Source of the DNA: Pseudomonadota bacterium
Lineage (GTDB): Bacteria; Pseudomonadota; Alphaproteobacteria; Rhizobiales; Rhizobiaceae
Direction of reading: 5' to 3'
Length of the DNA: 64,000 nucleotides
Assembly: GCA_023451735.1 (NCBI GenBank)
Contig: JAEXYH010000096.1
Span: 165,600-229,599, forward strand
Shown here: piece after piece, positions 62,534 to 64,000 of the stretch
Layout of the letters: each line of letters begins with the position of its first letter
Position numbering within the stretch: the stretch's first letter is position 1
Position numbers and translations under genes: made by a program
Notes under the pieces: generated by a model
Told to the model about the DNA's origin: nothing
Databases searched by the model: none
Seen by the model: the letters and a program-made list of their open reading frames with translations, nothing else

Positions 62534-62851
62534 TCAGTAAAACCTGTGTGCGGACGACGGGCTTCCGAACAAAGGCACCGGGTACACGTATTCACCTTTC
62601 CCGGAAAAACCCTTGCGATAGAGACATGCCCGCAGCGCAGCCTGATTGTAGAAGTTTTCCGCAAAAGGATGGCCTCGCGGGGGTGTTGAGGCCTCAAGCA
62701 TGCACTCCTCTCGCGTTCTGAGGTAGCGTTGCTCAATATCAGATCCCTGCACGATATCTATGCTGCCATAGGCTATGGTGGCGGCGGAAGCGCTGTCTGC
62801 TGCTGCCGGAATGAGCGTTAGTATCAGTGCGGTCAAAAAAGCTGGTTTCAT
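62534..62851 (-). CDS. small exported protein with two cysteines, unknown function
   Basis: 105 residues from ATG 62851. Signal peptide (MKPAFLTALILTLIPAAADSASA), mature part of about 80 residues with EECMLEA and ALRACLYRKGFSG (two cysteines, likely one disulfide) and a conserved-looking end GEYVYPVPLFGSPSSAHRFY. Similar short exported proteins occur in rhizobia; no function known to me. Its upstream region has a GAACAA-TTT-TTGTTC palindrome. Confidence 0.68.
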   Translation of the reverse strand: MKPAFLTALILTLIPAAADSASAATIAYGSIDIVQGSDIEQRYLRTREECMLEASTPPRGHPFAENFYNQAALRACLYRKGFSGKGEYVYPVPLFGSPSSAHRFY

Positions 62852-63160
62852 AACCCGTCTCCCCAAAATCGACGGCTCAACGGACAACGAACAATTTTTG
62901 TTCCACTCTCAGATGACTGACACCAACATTTCACCCACGCTTGTTCGCATCTGCGAAACGGCTTTTTGAATTTCCGTGAACAGCGTTTTTTAGTAGGCTT
63001 GAAGCATCGGTTCCGTTGCATCGCGCAGGGGAAGGTAAATTTGGCGCCGGGAGCAGAAGTTCCGGGTTCGGCGCATTCATCACACTGAAATGGTTTTTCG
63101 CGGGCCGCGCGGGTGGCCTGGACCTTTGCATTGTTTTTGAGCCTTCGAGTGGGGATACAT
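62852..63160. other. intergenic region between two divergent exported-protein genes
   Basis: 309 bases. Contains the exact palindrome GAACAATTTTTGTTC (62889-62903), 38 bases from the minus-strand start codon, and AT-rich runs. No gene seen. Confidence 0.5.
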
Positions 63161-63817
63161 ATGAACAGAAGTTTTCTCGCCATTGCGAGCGGAGTTTTGC
63201 TCGCCGCCTTCATCTCAAGTTCAAGCCGGGCAGATGAGCGTCCGCTGATCTGGCAGCCGATCAAGAATTCGGACACAAGCTATTCGGTGAAGCTGGGCCT
63301 GCGACTGCCCGTACGGCTTGAAACGGAAGCCGGATTCAATGTCGGCGTGGATTCATCCAAGACCGGAGAGGTGGTAAACACGCCTCTCAAGTTCTGGAGC
63401 AGGATCAAAACCGCGGATAGAAAACGGCCCGCATACCAGATGAGCCGTGATATCGGGATCAACATGGATGGCAATGCGGGCAGCGCCGCCATCACCATGA
63501 ATTATTACGAGAAGCAGATCGCCACGCCGGAATTCAATCTGGAGCGCCAGGCCACCTATGTGGTCAGGTACGACGGCGCACAGAAGGACTGGACAGGTCT
63601 CGACGCGAGCCAGTCCATCAAGCTGAGGCAGCGGGAGACCGGAACGGCATTTGTGGCAGTCGCCAACGGTACCGCGAATTTTTCAGCAGTCGCCGCGAGC
63701 TTCGGATTCGAGCAGCCTCTCGGGGAGAACATCACGCTTAGCGGCAACGTGAACAGAAATTTCACGGACGCAACGACGATGTCCAGCGTGAATGCCAGAT
63801 ATTCCTACAAATGGTGA
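63161..63817 (+). CDS. exported beta-rich protein, unknown function
   Basis: 218 residues from ATG 63161 with GGGGAT upstream. Signal peptide (MNRSFLAIASGVLLAAFISSSSRA-DE). The mature part has alternating polar/hydrophobic strands (SYSVKLGLRLPVRLETEAGF, GNAGSAAITMNYYEKQI, ITLSGNVNRNFTD, SSVNARYSYKW) and ends with an aromatic residue, suggesting an outer membrane barrel or surface protein. No cysteines. Not a family I recognise; barrel nature is an inference from strand pattern. Confidence 0.7.
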   Translation: MNRSFLAIASGVLLAAFISSSSRADERPLIWQPIKNSDTSYSVKLGLRLPVRLETEAGFNVGVDSSKTGEVVNTPLKFWSRIKTADRKRPAYQMSRDIGINMDGNAGSAAITMNYYEKQIATPEFNLERQATYVVRYDGAQKDWTGLDASQSIKLRQRETGTAFVAVANGTANFSAVAASFGFEQPLGENITLSGNVNRNFTDATTMSSVNARYSYKW

Positions 63818-63820
63818 AAC

Positions 63821-63848
63821 AAAAAAGGGCGCCTTGGGCGCCCTTTTC
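63821..63848. terminator. bidirectional intrinsic terminator
   Basis: Stem AAAAGGGCGCC / GGCGCCCTTTT with a TTG loop, A-run on the left and T-run on the right, between two convergent genes. Confidence 0.87.
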
Positions 63849-63871
63849 CGTAGAGAATGTCTCGATGATTG

Positions 63872-64000
63872 CTAGTGCAGGATCTGGCTGAGGAACAGTT
63901 TTGTGCGCTCGTGCTGCGGATTGTCGAAGAACTCGGCCGGTGAATTCTGTTCGACGATCTGGCCCTGGTCCATGAAGATGACGCGATTGGCCACCTGGCG
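63872..64000 (-). CDS. aapP: polar amino acid ABC transporter ATP-binding protein, C-terminal end only
   Basis: 42 residues before TAG, open to the window edge. Reading from the edge: RQVANRVIFMDQGQIVEQ (the D-loop/H-loop end of an ABC ATPase), then NSPAEFFDNPQHERTKLFL and SQILH. The FLSQILH ending is typical of the AapP/GlnQ class of amino-acid transport ATPases; AapP of the general L-amino acid system is the likely identity in a rhizobium. The rest of the operon lies beyond the window. Confidence 0.72.
   Translation of the reverse strand, partial: RQVANRVIFMDQGQIVEQNSPAEFFDNPQHERTKLFLSQILH

Noticed and set aside
1..64000. CRISPR arrays, insertion sequences, prophage genes
   Set aside because: No spaced direct repeats, transposases, integrases or phage structural genes were seen on either strand.

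Overview
The window is chromosomal DNA of an alphaproteobacterium, most probably a member of the Rhizobiaceae (Rhizobium/Agrobacterium/Neorhizobium group). The evidence is the dcw gene order ending in a long FtsZ with a Pro/Ala-rich linker and a LEIPAFLRRQ-type tail, a circularly permuted two-piece tmRNA with tag ANDNNAKGYALAA, alphaproteobacterial SspB, DUF4169, NDUFS4-like and ribbon-helix-helix proteins, and what looks like the 3' end of an aap-type amino-acid transporter. Coding density is high and gene style is uniform. I see no insertion sequence, prophage or CRISPR array.

Layout. 1-13139 is the envelope/division block: murC (5' end outside), murB, then an interruption (two small membrane ORFs and an oppositely oriented MHS-type transporter), then ddl-ftsQ-ftsA-ftsZ with overlapping starts, then lpxC, bamD and recN. 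13164-24746 holds cytochrome b561, ligA, a YhhY-like acetyltransferase, a DEDD exonuclease, creA, a secreted small protein, an orphan cheW, a small membrane ORF before a SCO1 copper chaperone, prmA, a DUF1127 protein, a large aminopeptidase P and the azlCD exporter. 24946-34380 has pncA, a YadA-like trimeric autotransporter, a YeeE/YedE (thiosulfate-type) transporter, a membrane-anchored DUF2778/Tlde1-like protein, an M20 amidohydrolase and a UvrD/PcrA helicase. 34675-44275 has an RND efflux adaptor and pump pair, a D-lactate dehydrogenase-like flavoprotein and a 1218-residue AsmA-like protein.

44278-49499 links a ribbon-helix-helix protein, DUF4169, sspB and, just upstream on the same strand, the permuted ssrA (tmRNA) gene, followed by thyA-folA and hflK-hflC; degP follows at 49706-51355. 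tmRNA tags stalled proteins and SspB delivers tagged proteins to ClpXP, so these neighbours act in one process; HflKC and DegP add membrane and periplasmic quality control. 51364-55732 is very compact: GNAT-serB (overlapping) diverges from miaA with start codons that abut, and miaA overlaps the end of a HerA-like ATPase.

55817-58623 is the ilvIH operon, preceded by a typical attenuator: an 18-codon leader peptide with six branched-chain residues, whose start codon lies at the predicted transcription start, then a strong hairpin and a terminator. The remainder has a single-domain KpsC/LpsZ-like protein, an aldo/keto reductase, a small RecD/Dda-like helicase, an NDUFS4-like complex I subunit, tRNA-Arg(UCU), two unknown exported proteins and the 3' end of an amino-acid ABC transporter ATPase on the minus strand.

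I found no clearly new multi-gene system. The items most worth a second look are the ilv leader, the ssrA-sspB linkage with its tag, the DUF2778 protein, the trimeric adhesin, the small membrane ORFs interrupting the dcw cluster, and CtrA-like motifs before ddl.
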